DNA of 64,000 bases from Vibrio rumoiensis (lineage in GTDB: Bacteria > Pseudomonadota > Gammaproteobacteria > Enterobacterales > Vibrionaceae), in assembly GCF_002218045.2 (NCBI RefSeq), contig NZ_AP018685.1:434001-498000 (forward strand), written 5' to 3'. Made by a program: the position numbers and the translations under genes. Below are positions 47,264 to 55,455 of the stretch, piece after piece. Within the stretch, counting starts at the first letter, position 1, and every line of letters starts with the position of its first letter. The notes under the pieces are model-generated. The model ran no database searches. It was given only the letters and a program-made list of their open reading frames with translations, and was not told the origin of the DNA.

Positions 47264-49615
47264 ATGGATGAACTTGATGCAATTGAAAAAAGAATTTCTA
47301 TTCTTAAGGCAGAGCTAGCTGGACTCGAAGCTGCAAAAATAAAATTGATAGCTTCAAAAAGTGATTCCGCTTCTGTTGATAGCAATTCGATGACTCCAGA
47401 ACAAAAAATCGAGCTTTATCTGGAGTTTTTTCGAGGAAATATCAACTGTTATGCTGTTCGTTGGCAAAATAAGCAGGGGCGTTCTGGATACTCTTTGGCC
47501 TGTGATAATGAATGGAAGCAGGGTCTTTGCAATAAGCCCAAAGTGAAGTGCTTAGAGTGTTCTCATCAATCATTCAAACCTCTTGATTCAAGAGCGATAT
47601 ACGATCATTTATCCGGTAACTTTACTGTTGGTATCTATCCCATGGATGCTGATAGTCATTGCTGGTTTCTTGCTATTGATTTCGATAAAAGCGATTGGAA
47701 AGAAGCATCATTGGCTTATGCTGAAGCATGTAAACGAAACGGTATTGATTATCTACTCGAACGCTCTCGTTCAGGTAGTGGCGCTCACGTTTGGATTTTC
47801 TTTGAAGCGAAGGTTGATGCTACAAGAGCAAGGAAACTTGGCTTTATACTTCTGGATCAGGCTATGCAAATTCATGGAGCCTTATCTTTTGATTCTTATG
47901 ATCGCTTATTCCCTAACCAAGACCATTTACCTATAGCAGGTATTGGTAATCTGATTGCGTTACCGCTACAAAAGGGAGCTAGAGCACAAGGTAATTCAGT
48001 ATTTGTGGATACAACCTTTACTCCGTATCAAGATCAGTGGCAGGCATTGTCTTCAACTAAAAAACTTAGTATTGATGAGCTTGAAACTCTAGTCAAAACT
48101 TTTGTGTCTGAGGATACCGCAGAAACGAATACCACTAACTTAATGCCCTGGGAGAGAAACTTACCCGATGGTAACAACATTGCCATACAAGGATGTCCTG
48201 AACAGATTAGAATCACATTGGCGAACCGAATCTATATACCTACAGAGTTATTGCCGAGTGCGTTAATTGCCAGATTAAAGAAAATTGCTTCATTTTCAAA
48301 TCCTAAGTTCTTCAAGGCTCAGGGATTGAGATTATCGACGAACGGAATATCACGTTTTATTTCATTAGCTGAATTGGATAGTGGGTATTTGGTGCTACCT
48401 AGAGGTTGTATTGATGACGTGTATGAGATTCTGAAGTTGTCGAATATTGAGGTATTAGTTGATGATAAACGAAGATCTGGAGTACGACTTAACTCTATTA
48501 GTTTTCATGGTGAACTAAGAAAGGAGCAGAAGAAGGCTGTAGATATCATTTCCAAATATGATATCGGCGTATTGCATGCGCCGACAGCATTCGGAAAGAC
48601 GGTGACATCGATTGGTTTAATTTGTAGAAGAAAAACTAACACACTTATTCTTGTACATAATAAACAACTTGTTGATCAGTGGGTAGAACGGCTGAAATCT
48701 TTTTTAGTCGGCGTCGAAGTTGGTGTATTCACAGGCACAAAGAAAAAGCCGACGAATATAATTGATGTTGCGACTTACCAAAGTTTGCTTAATCGGAGTG
48801 ATAATACAGCAAACCCTATAGTTCATCAGTATGGTCAAATTATTATTGATGAGTGCCACCATTTATCAGCCCCCCAATATGAAAGGTTATTGGGTGAAAT
48901 ACATGCGAAATATGTCCTTGGAATAAGTGCAACTTTAGAACGAAGAGATGGCCATCAACCGATAATTTTCATGCAAGCTGGAAAGGTTAGACATACCATT
49001 ACATCAACGAGTTCTGTTAAGTTTATTCAATCCCTACAAAAGAGGGACGTTACCTTTGATTCACCAATACAATTGATTACACAAGAACCACGTCCTCATA
49101 TTTCAGATGTTTATCGTTGGTTAGTCGAAAACGATTTGCGAAATCAGATGATTATCAGCGATATTGAAGCAGAAATTAATCAGGGCCGTGTTCCTATCGT
49201 TCTAACTGAACGTAGAGAGCATGCTAACCTTTTGAGTGATATGTTGACTGAGAAATCGATAGATAATGAAGTTCTCGTTGGGGCGATGAAGAAAAAATTG
49301 AGGGATGCGGTAAACGAAAAATTAGCAACGACAAAAGTATTAGTTGCGACCGGTCGTTTTATTGGTGAAGGGTTTGATTTACCTCGATTGGATACCTTGG
49401 TTCTTGCTCTTCCTGTATCGTGGAAGGGGGCTCTCGTACAATATGTTGGACGGATACAGAGGGAGTATGATGGTAAAAGTGAAATACGCGTTATTGATTA
49501 TGTTGATGTAAAAATACCTATGCTGAAAAGGATGTTTGCAAAACGTAGTAGAGGTTACACTGCTTTAGGTTTTACTGAAGCTGGAAATGTAGTGCAAGAA
49601 AGCTTTATCCTGTGA
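47264..49615 (+). CDS. Primase-helicase fusion (AEP primase-like plus SF2 helicase, TOTE-type)
   Basis: 783 residues. Order: coiled coil (1-35), Cys cluster (CDNEWKQGLCNKPKVKC then CSHQ, about 83-108), archaeo-eukaryotic primase-like domain with AIDFDKSDW (about 137-145) and SGSGAHVWIF (about 170), linker, then an SF2 helicase with Walker A PTAFGKT (about 438), DECHH (about 528), GISATLERRDG and motif VI QYVGRIQRE (about 727). It resembles the primase-helicase proteins annotated as TOTE conflict-system proteins, mobile-element defence or competition factors. No nuclease partner is seen next to it. It is the last gene before the transposon right end. Confidence 0.75.
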   Translation: MDELDAIEKRISILKAELAGLEAAKIKLIASKSDSASVDSNSMTPEQKIELYLEFFRGNINCYAVRWQNKQGRSGYSLACDNEWKQGLCNKPKVKCLECSHQSFKPLDSRAIYDHLSGNFTVGIYPMDADSHCWFLAIDFDKSDWKEASLAYAEACKRNGIDYLLERSRSGSGAHVWIFFEAKVDATRARKLGFILLDQAMQIHGALSFDSYDRLFPNQDHLPIAGIGNLIALPLQKGARAQGNSVFVDTTFTPYQDQWQALSSTKKLSIDELETLVKTFVSEDTAETNTTNLMPWERNLPDGNNIAIQGCPEQIRITLANRIYIPTELLPSALIARLKKIASFSNPKFFKAQGLRLSTNGISRFISLAELDSGYLVLPRGCIDDVYEILKLSNIEVLVDDKRRSGVRLNSISFHGELRKEQKKAVDIISKYDIGVLHAPTAFGKTVTSIGLICRRKTNTLILVHNKQLVDQWVERLKSFLVGVEVGVFTGTKKKPTNIIDVATYQSLLNRSDNTANPIVHQYGQIIIDECHHLSAPQYERLLGEIHAKYVLGISATLERRDGHQPIIFMQAGKVRHTITSTSSVKFIQSLQKRDVTFDSPIQLITQEPRPHISDVYRWLVENDLRNQMIISDIEAEINQGRVPIVLTERREHANLLSDMLTEKSIDNEVLVGAMKKKLRDAVNEKLATTKVLVATGRFIGEGFDLPRLDTLVLALPVSWKGALVQYVGRIQREYDGKSEIRVIDYVDVKIPMLKRMFAKRSRGYTALGFTEAGNVVQESFIL

Positions 49616-49635
49616 TTTTGTTTACTTGAAAAAAT

Positions 49636-49769
49636 GATCAAACTTTATTATTAATGTTTCTTCGTTTCTATTCCGTTCTCGATTAATAACGATCAAACTT
49701 TATTACTTTGAAAGTAAAAAATAACCTTAAAACAAGTGATTTTTGATCAAACTATATTGTTCACCCACA
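49636..49769 (+). repeat. Right end of element B: three TnsB-type sites and Tn7-like terminus
   Basis: Sites at 49636-49652 (GATCAAACTTTATTATT), 49691-49708 (GATCAAACTTTATTACTT) and 49745 onward (GATCAAACTATATTGTTC), spaced 55 and 54 bases. The terminus read on the minus strand from 49769 is TGTGGGTGAACAATATAG, very close to the Tn7 end, which starts TGTGGGCGGACAATA. This fixes the right boundary of the element to within a base or two. Confidence 0.85.
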
Positions 49770-49798
49770 CAACGGATAATTTCCTGACTAATCATGAC

Positions 49799-49834
49799 AA
49801 AAACCAGTTCTGTCTCTAGAGCTGGTTTTTTTAT
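49799..49834. terminator. Strong bidirectional terminator just outside element B
   Basis: AAAAACCAGTTCT (49799-49811) pairs with AGAGCTGGTTTTT (49818-49830), 13 bp with one G-U, loop GTCTCT, T runs on both strands. It lies 38 bases past the stop of the ArnT-like gene on the minus strand. On the plus strand it may have ended a gene displaced by the transposon. Confidence 0.85.
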
Positions 49835-49871
49835 TGGAGGCGTAATCATTTTTTTGCAAGCGTTCGAATTG

Positions 49872-51431
49872 CTACAGGACAAATAGCGTGTGTTTGCCGA
49901 TCGATATTTCAGATTGAAAAGTTCGATTTGCCGCTTGTAAAGCCTGCTTGATCGCTTTTTCATCTCGCTTGGTTAAGATCACGCTTCCCTGAGGTAACTC
50001 GATCAGTTGTTGATCGGTTTTTAACAACTTCACCGGATGATTGAGATAAACATCAAGATTGAGCCCAGTCGTATAGTGATAACTATAAAACTGACTTTGC
50101 GGTGTCGATAATTGCAAAGCTGTTTGCGCGACTTTTTTCACCCCAAGTATTTGGTTGTATTTAGGTAACAAAATTGCAGCTGAAAGCATTACTCCGAAAC
50201 AACCTAAAGCGATGGTTTTAAGCGTTGCTACCATTTGGTTTTTGAATAAGTAATAGGCACTAATGCCCCCAGTAATCAATAGCACCACCAACAAAGTATG
50301 GAGGTCGAAAGGCTCAACAGGGAGCTTTCTAGTTAATTGAGGGATAAAAAATGCGGCAATAGGTAGTACACAACAAATGGCGATGATTGGCGCTATTCCC
50401 CATTTCCATACGCGGCCTTTTTCAAGTTGAGGTAATTGAAGTAAACCGGCGTAAATAATAAAAGGGATTAGTGGTAGAAGATAAATTTCAAGTTTGCTGC
50501 TAACCAATGACAACATGGTTAGACCGACGAATGCGACGGTAATAAAAAAGCGCTGCTCATCTTGAAGGGGGCGCTTGGCTCTGAACATGTTGATAAAGCT
50601 GCACAATAAAACTAACGACCATGGCAACAATAGCAGTAGTGCATTTTCTAAATAGTAATAAATTGGCTCAGGGTGAATACTGGCACTAATGCCTCTTTTG
50701 GCAGCCTGGTCTAATGTTAATGCGTAGAGATAATCCTTTCCGCCTTCTAAATAAATGGCGAATAACCATAATGCTAGAGTGGCGATGCAAAGCAGAACCG
50801 CTTTTAAAGGGAAGTAATATTTAACGTCCCGTAATGACTTTTTATAAGTCAGAAAGACTAGGCTCGAGATGATGGGTAGCATTAAGCCTACCGGACCTTT
50901 TACAAAGGTGGCGGCTAAAATCGCGAAGAGCATCCAATATGGATAATTGCTCAAAGCTTGTCCATGTCGGTGTCGTAGATACGTTTGATAGAAGCAATAG
51001 AGCGCCAGTGTGATAAATAGCGCCATCAACATATCCATTCTTAAGATGACGGTACAACCTAAGAATAAACCGCTAGAGAGTAAAGTGAGTATGGCAAGCG
51101 TTTGTAATGGTGTGTCTAGAGCGTTTTTGGTCCAGCGGTACATGAGCTCACAGATAGCGATAGCCGGTAATAAGCTAAATAATCCCGTCCAAATAATGCC
51201 ACCTTCGACACCAAATAGCTTGATGCCAAGCATAACAATCCAGAAATAGGCTGGTGGTTTATCAGCGTAAATCTCACCGTGGTTATAAAACGTAAACCAG
51301 TGATGATGTTGTAAGCTTTCGAGTGCGATACTGATGTATTTGAGTTCATTTCCAGGCGTAATATCACGATTGATCAGGATAATTAGCCCAATTAAAAAAA
51401 AGACACTGTAATAAAAAAAGCGGTTTTTCAT
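49872..51431 (-). CDS. ArnT-like glycosyltransferase (GT83 family), second copy of operon
   Basis: 519 residues, about 12 hydrophobic segments followed by a short periplasmic C-terminal domain. The N-terminal loop has the GT-C signature DITPGNELKYISIALESL and YADKPPAYFWIV, the region that in ArnT binds lipid-linked sugar. Such enzymes move a sugar from undecaprenyl phosphate to lipid A or another envelope acceptor in the periplasm. It is the last gene of a four-gene run and lies 69 bases from its paralogue. Confidence 0.82.
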   Translation of the reverse strand: MKNRFFYYSVFFLIGLIILINRDITPGNELKYISIALESLQHHHWFTFYNHGEIYADKPPAYFWIVMLGIKLFGVEGGIIWTGLFSLLPAIAICELMYRWTKNALDTPLQTLAILTLLSSGLFLGCTVILRMDMLMALFITLALYCFYQTYLRHRHGQALSNYPYWMLFAILAATFVKGPVGLMLPIISSLVFLTYKKSLRDVKYYFPLKAVLLCIATLALWLFAIYLEGGKDYLYALTLDQAAKRGISASIHPEPIYYYLENALLLLLPWSLVLLCSFINMFRAKRPLQDEQRFFITVAFVGLTMLSLVSSKLEIYLLPLIPFIIYAGLLQLPQLEKGRVWKWGIAPIIAICCVLPIAAFFIPQLTRKLPVEPFDLHTLLVVLLITGGISAYYLFKNQMVATLKTIALGCFGVMLSAAILLPKYNQILGVKKVAQTALQLSTPQSQFYSYHYTTGLNLDVYLNHPVKLLKTDQQLIELPQGSVILTKRDEKAIKQALQAANRTFQSEISIGKHTLFVL

Positions 51432-51451
51432 GAGGGAATCCGAACAGTAAA

Positions 51452-51479
51452 CCTCCTAAGTAGCCGAAACCTTAGGAGG
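51452..51479 (-). terminator. Stem-loop between the two ArnT-like genes
   Basis: CCTCCTAAG (51452-51460) and CTTAGGAGG (51471-51479), 9-bp stem with 10-base loop. On the minus strand it carries an AGGAGG about 20 bases before the ATG of the next gene and is followed by a weak TTTACTG. It could be an attenuator that masks a distant ribosome site, or a weak terminator. Confidence 0.4.
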
Positions 51480-51500
51480 CGAAAGTAATCAATCGACCAA

Positions 51501-53219
51501 TTAAGAGTATGGTTGATTTATCTTTAAATGGTAACGATGAATATTTTGAGGTGCTTGGCAAGTATCAAGCATTGCTGAGCGGTCCAATAATATCCATGTA
51601 CGGCGATGAGCCTTACCTAATGGAATCGCTTTCGATATATCAAAACAGACGATATCCGAGCTTGCTGTTGTAAGAATAAATCGATGGTCTTTTTCATTCA
51701 TCCATAACCAAGCGTTACGATCTTGTTCTTGTTTGTCAGCCAAATAACTAAAGTGAGTAAGCGAGATTGGAGAAAACAATAAAAACTGCTCTTTAAAGCG
51801 AGTTAAACCGAGTTCACCTTGTGGAGGCAGCTTTTGCTGAACTTCTAACATGACATCTTTTGCGGGCGTACGCACAGGATTCAACAATGAATAACCGACC
51901 AAACTATACAGAATCCAAGTAAGCGATAACGCGACGCCAAATCCACATAATGCTGGTTTTTTATAACTTTTAAAGAAGGTCGCTAACCAGATCACAGCCG
52001 CTAGTGCAAAGAAGCCAGCATAAGGCAAAGTATCGTTACCAACATGTTTGGTAAGCGCATGAACGTTAAATAATGCCATCACAGATGCTGCCAGCAGTAT
52101 CACACCTAATAAAGCCGTGAATCCTTTCAATAATTTTTCAACCCATGCTTGCCATACATGCTTGGTTAAGAAGTGACCGGCAATTAGAGCCATCATAGGT
52201 AAGGCAGGCAAAATATACACACCACGTTTACCCGGGCTAAAGCTAAAGAAAACAACGGTTAAAATAATCCAGCTCAGTAAGCTAATAATCACGGCGGATT
52301 GGCGTGTACTTTGCCAGAATTTCTTGTTAAATAGCACTAAATATAAAGGGAACCACATGGCAGGGATGACGCTTAATATAAAATAGTACCAAGGCTTAAT
52401 ATGTCCCCAAGAATTGGCGTAGCGTTCACCCGTTTGCTTAAACAGGATATTATTTTTATAGGCAATAAAGTCTGGGTTGTGGCTTGATTCTGCAATGGAA
52501 AGCATCGGCACTAACCAACAAGCGACCACAGCTAACATGATCACGGGGCCTAAAAGTAACTTCCAAGAAATCTGTTGTTCAAAGCGATGCTTGCCCGTGA
52601 AGTGAAGCACTAAAATCGGAATGAGCAATAAAGCAGGAAGAAATCCAACCCCTTTGGTTATGATGCCTAGCCCCATAAAACCCCAGGCGAAACAGTACCA
52701 TCCCCAATGGGCTTTAACGAAAAAGTGTCTTAATAAGCCATACATTGCAATGGTGATCCACGCGGCCACCATGGCATCGATTTGCGCCGCTTTTGCTTGA
52801 ATTATAAATTGTGGTGCGATAAGCAATAACAAACCCACGTTACGCGCAGTTTTGACATTCCATAATTTGACTGAAATGTCATAACAACAGAATAGAGCAA
52901 CTAAACTCACAATGGCATTAGGCAGCATAAAGGTGGCCTTTAAGCTACCGGTAAGCCAATAAAAGAAAGCCATTGACCACATGAAGACGGGGGGTTTGTC
53001 TGGGTAAAGTTCACCACCGCGCATTGGAAAAAACCAATTACCGGATTGCACCATTTCACGAGCGACTTCAACGAAGCGAGGTTCATCGGCAGGCCACGGG
53101 TCACGTAAACCAATACCCGCGAAAATAATAATTGCGGCGACGACTAACAAAAAGAATAAGGTTTGATAGTAGTCTTCGTTATGCCATGTTTGTTTGAATT
53201 TGTTCGAAATAGAACTCAT
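51501..53219 (-). CDS. ArnT-like glycosyltransferase (GT83 family), first copy
   Basis: 572 residues with about 12 membrane segments. The first periplasmic loop DPWPADEPRFVEVAREMV and ELYPDKPPVFMWSMAFFYWL is the typical ArnT-family acceptor/donor site with conserved Asp/Glu. The C-terminal 120 residues are a soluble periplasmic domain. Expected role: transfer of a sugar from a polyprenyl phosphate carrier onto lipid A or a polysaccharide. The start overlaps the previous gene by four bases (ATGA), so it is translationally coupled. Confidence 0.85.
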   Translation of the reverse strand: MSSISNKFKQTWHNEDYYQTLFFLLVVAAIIIFAGIGLRDPWPADEPRFVEVAREMVQSGNWFFPMRGGELYPDKPPVFMWSMAFFYWLTGSLKATFMLPNAIVSLVALFCCYDISVKLWNVKTARNVGLLLLIAPQFIIQAKAAQIDAMVAAWITIAMYGLLRHFFVKAHWGWYCFAWGFMGLGIITKGVGFLPALLLIPILVLHFTGKHRFEQQISWKLLLGPVIMLAVVACWLVPMLSIAESSHNPDFIAYKNNILFKQTGERYANSWGHIKPWYYFILSVIPAMWFPLYLVLFNKKFWQSTRQSAVIISLLSWIILTVVFFSFSPGKRGVYILPALPMMALIAGHFLTKHVWQAWVEKLLKGFTALLGVILLAASVMALFNVHALTKHVGNDTLPYAGFFALAAVIWLATFFKSYKKPALCGFGVALSLTWILYSLVGYSLLNPVRTPAKDVMLEVQQKLPPQGELGLTRFKEQFLLFSPISLTHFSYLADKQEQDRNAWLWMNEKDHRFILTTASSDIVCFDISKAIPLGKAHRRTWILLDRSAMLDTCQAPQNIHRYHLKINQPYS

Positions 53220-53884
53220 AAAGCCTCTTCCATATTGAGTTCTTCAACTCTGCTTTTGATATGATCGCGATAAATTACGCCAGTTAAAATTGTGCTGGCA
53301 ATCGCGAAGGAAATACTGAGATAAATCATAGTATGACTTGATGAATGAATACCTGCGCCCATCAAAGCAAAAATGATCGTTTGAGGGAGATAACCGAGTA
53401 GACTGGCTGAAAAAAACGCAAGTACAGGCACTCGGACACTACCCGATAGCACATTGGTCACTACATTATTTCCAATCGGGAATAGTCGTAATAATAATAT
53501 TTTAAAGAAAGGCTTACGGCTGGCAAATGAATTGAATTTTCTCATACGTTTTGGAAAACGGCGGAATAGTACACCACCGAAGAGAAAGCGAGCCGAAAAA
53601 TAATTGAGCGATGCCGCTAGCAGACAGGCAATCAAAGCCAATCCGATACCGATATAAATATGGTATAGATAACCAAATATCAGCGCGATCATTTGCTTTG
53701 GGCCGCTCAGCGATAAAAATACAATACTGGCGCCTAAAATGACTAAATCACCGGTTACGCCATTTTGCTTAATATAACCAAGTAGCCAATTTTTATCCGT
53801 AATATGGGACATGACGGGGCTATTTAATTGGCTAATGATCAGCAAGGCGATAGCAATTAAGAGAATAAGCTTCAACCATTTCAT
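53216..53884 (-). CDS. DedA/VTT (TVP38/TMEM64) family membrane protein
   Basis: 222 residues, five or six membrane segments, with the conserved SNARE-associated core: FLSLSGPKQMIALIFGYLY, then FLFGGVLFRRFPKRMRKF and LRLFPIGNNVVTNVLSGSVRV. Members of this superfamily flip or recycle polyprenyl phosphates or phospholipids. Set between a GT2 and two ArnT-like transferases, it may return or supply the lipid carrier they use; this is inference from context. It overlaps the ArnT-like gene and lies 3 bases from the GT2 gene. Confidence 0.8.
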   Translation of the reverse strand: MKWLKLILLIAIALLIISQLNSPVMSHITDKNWLLGYIKQNGVTGDLVILGASIVFLSLSGPKQMIALIFGYLYHIYIGIGLALIACLLAASLNYFSARFLFGGVLFRRFPKRMRKFNSFASRKPFFKILLLRLFPIGNNVVTNVLSGSVRVPVLAFFSASLLGYLPQTIIFALMGAGIHSSSHTMIYLSISFAIASTILTGVIYRDHIKSRVEELNMEEAL

Positions 53885-53887
53885 GGA

Positions 53888-54652
53888 TTAGATGTCTTTT
53901 TGTGAACCGATAACATTAACGTTTTTGACGACGGGCTTTTTGGTTCGTTTTTGTAACCAGATAACACCCATGATGTCGACAACCCCAACCCAAGCTCGGT
54001 TCCATGCATTGTAGTTTGAAGTGCCTACTTCTCGGTCACGATGCTTAACTTGGTGGATGACAATTTCACCATCAATCGTCTTAATTAAAGCCGGTAAGAA
54101 GCGATGCATGTGGTCAAAGTAAGGTAATTGTAAATAGGTCGCTTTCGGGATAATTTTTAAACCACAACCAGAGTCAGGTACACCATCACCAAGTAAAGCG
54201 TGGCGAATTTTGTTGGCGAACTTCGATTGAAAACGGATCCATGCAGTGTCTTGGCGTTTCGCTCTAAACCCGGCGATGCAAAAATGTGGATTTTGTACTT
54301 TCGCCGCGACTTCTAACATATTCGGCATATCGGATGGGTCATTTTGTCCATCGGCATCCGAGGTAATAATCCAATCGCCTTTTGCATGTTTAACCGCCGT
54401 TAATACGGCAGTACTTTGGCCACAACTTTGCTCATGGCTTATGATTTGTAATTGGCAACCACATTGTTGTGCGGTTTCTATTGCTTCTTGCACCGTTTGA
54501 TCTGTACTACCATCATCGGTAATCACAATTTCCATTTGCGGGTAGTCTTGCAGACTGTGGTGTATTTCCTTAATGAGTTTCCCGATGTTTCCTTGTTCAT
54601 TTTTAGCCGGGATAACAACTGAAATACTTGGAATCATGTGTATATATCTCAT
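53888..54652 (-). CDS. GT2-family polyprenyl-phosphate glycosyltransferase
   Basis: 254 residues; the start may be at 54652 (MRYIHMIPS) or at the internal Met (54637, MIPSISVVIPAKNE). The GT-A fold is clear: VVIPAKNEQGNIG, ITDDGSTDQT, SDADGQNDP with the metal-binding DxD, and later DSGCGLKIIPK. These cytoplasmic enzymes charge undecaprenyl or dolichyl phosphate with a sugar, which would then be used by the ArnT-like enzymes of the same operon. First gene of the run. Confidence 0.85.
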   Translation of the reverse strand: MRYIHMIPSISVVIPAKNEQGNIGKLIKEIHHSLQDYPQMEIVITDDGSTDQTVQEAIETAQQCGCQLQIISHEQSCGQSTAVLTAVKHAKGDWIITSDADGQNDPSDMPNMLEVAAKVQNPHFCIAGFRAKRQDTAWIRFQSKFANKIRHALLGDGVPDSGCGLKIIPKATYLQLPYFDHMHRFLPALIKTIDGEIVIHQVKHRDREVGTSNYNAWNRAWVGVVDIMGVIWLQKRTKKPVVKNVNVIGSQKDI

Positions 54653-54792
54653 TTTTTATAGTGTGATGAAAATCAAATCTACTAAAGTAATGGGGATGAC
54701 TAAAGTGATTTGATGGTGGTCATGAATGTTTCTGATTATCTAAAGTTAAAATATTTCAATGACCAATTCTAGAACAATTATAGTGATTAAAT

Positions 54793-54809
54793 CTTAAGAT
54801 TCACTGAAG
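54793..54809 (+). promoter_or_regulatory. Possible PmrA/BasR-type box upstream of the glycosylation operon
   Basis: CTTAAG-ATTCA-CTGAAG, two half-sites spaced by five bases, matches the PmrA/BasR box pattern (CTTAAG-N5-CTTAAG) at all but one position, and AATCTTAAGATT at 54790-54801 is itself a palindrome. It lies about 140 bases upstream of the GT2 start. PmrA-type regulators control lipid A modification, which suits the operon. Confidence 0.35.
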
Positions 54810-54915
54810 TATGGCGCTTTTATTTACCAATAGCGATGAGTGTGAATTTTATATTTCAATCAACAGATGAAAAACCAGCACAAATGAAATAATGACTTTG
54901 ATGATCATCTTTTAT

Positions 54916-55359
54916 TTAGTTGTGAGAGTGGTGATGGTGCTCTGTGTCGACTCGCTCGGTATTGGTTTCCAAGGCCTGCAAGATCGTACATTCCTCGGCG
55001 CTGCCTTTGCCGCCACAACAAGCCGAAGATAAGGTTTTTAATGAGCGTTGGAAGTGCTGTAACTCTGCCAGTTTTTGTTCAACATCCGCCAGTTTGGCAT
55101 CCACCACTTGTTTAACATCGAAACACGAATTACTGGCTTTATCGACTTCAATTTCTAATAACTCTTTAATATCCGCTAAATTAAAGCCCACTTTTTTGGC
55201 TCGCAGAATAAATTGCAGTGCTTGCTTATCTTGTTCGTTATACAGGCGGTAGCCAGATTCAGAGCGAGCAGAAGGGCTCAATAAGCCTGATTTTTCATAA
55301 AAGCGTAGGGTGTCGTTATTAATGCCACATAGCTTAGCCAGTTCACCTATTTTATACAT
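54916..55359 (-). CDS. zntR: MerR-family metal-responsive regulator, ZntR-like
   Basis: 147 residues. N-terminal MerR helix-turn-helix (YKIGELAKLCGINNDTLRFY), dimer helix (about 80-115), and metal-binding residues in the ZntR pattern: Cys near 79 (NSCFDVKQ), SACCGG (about 113) and EECTILQALE (about 122). A His-rich tail HHHHSHN follows. ZntR senses excess Zn(II) and activates an efflux ATPase gene by distorting a long-spacer promoter. The only such promoter visible here lies in front of this gene, so it is probably autoregulated; no exporter gene is adjacent. Confidence 0.8.
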   Translation of the reverse strand: MYKIGELAKLCGINNDTLRFYEKSGLLSPSARSESGYRLYNEQDKQALQFILRAKKVGFNLADIKELLEIEVDKASNSCFDVKQVVDAKLADVEQKLAELQHFQRSLKTLSSACCGGKGSAEECTILQALETNTERVDTEHHHHSHN

Positions 55360-55393
55360 CTGCGACTCCTTCTTTAATCTGTCATTTCAAAAG

Positions 55394-55425
55394 TATAAAC
55401 CCTAGAGATAAGTCTAGGGTCAATG
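55394..55425 (-). promoter_or_regulatory. MerR-type long-spacer promoter and operator of the zntR-like gene
   Basis: On the minus strand TTGACC and TATACT are 20 bases apart, with the perfect inverted repeat ACCCTAGA / TCTAGGGT (55399-55406, 55413-55420) between them. A 19-20-base spacer with a central dyad is diagnostic of MerR-activated promoters. It points at the regulator itself, 35 bases upstream of the ATG at 55359. Confidence 0.8.
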
Positions 55426-55455
55426 GTTTTGAATAAAAGGGATTATCGTTGCAAG

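Larger units (their letters stand above)
30443..49769 (+). mobile_element. Tn7-like transposon B (tnsABC, defence block, tnsDE, toxin/primase cargo)
   Basis: A second full tnsA-E set, but split: tnsABC at 30436-34868, then hsdRMS and kwaAB, then tnsDE at 42470-45608, then HigB, HigA-ImmA and a primase-helicase. The right end carries three repeats and a Tn7-like terminus at 49769. No matching left end is visible; element A occupies the place where it should be. The genes of B are as long as those of A but clearly diverged, so this is a different transposon, not a duplication. Confidence 0.8.

Noticed and set aside
22440..49769. CRISPR-associated transposon (Tn7-like with type I-F or V-K effector)
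   Set aside because: No cas gene, cascade subunit or CRISPR array is present. TniQ proteins here are full-length TnsD with TnsE alongside, as in classical Tn7.
49636..49769. Short CRISPR-like or iteron array (replication origin)
   Set aside because: Three GATCAAAC repeats end in a Tn7-like TGTGGG terminus, and no replication initiator gene is adjacent.
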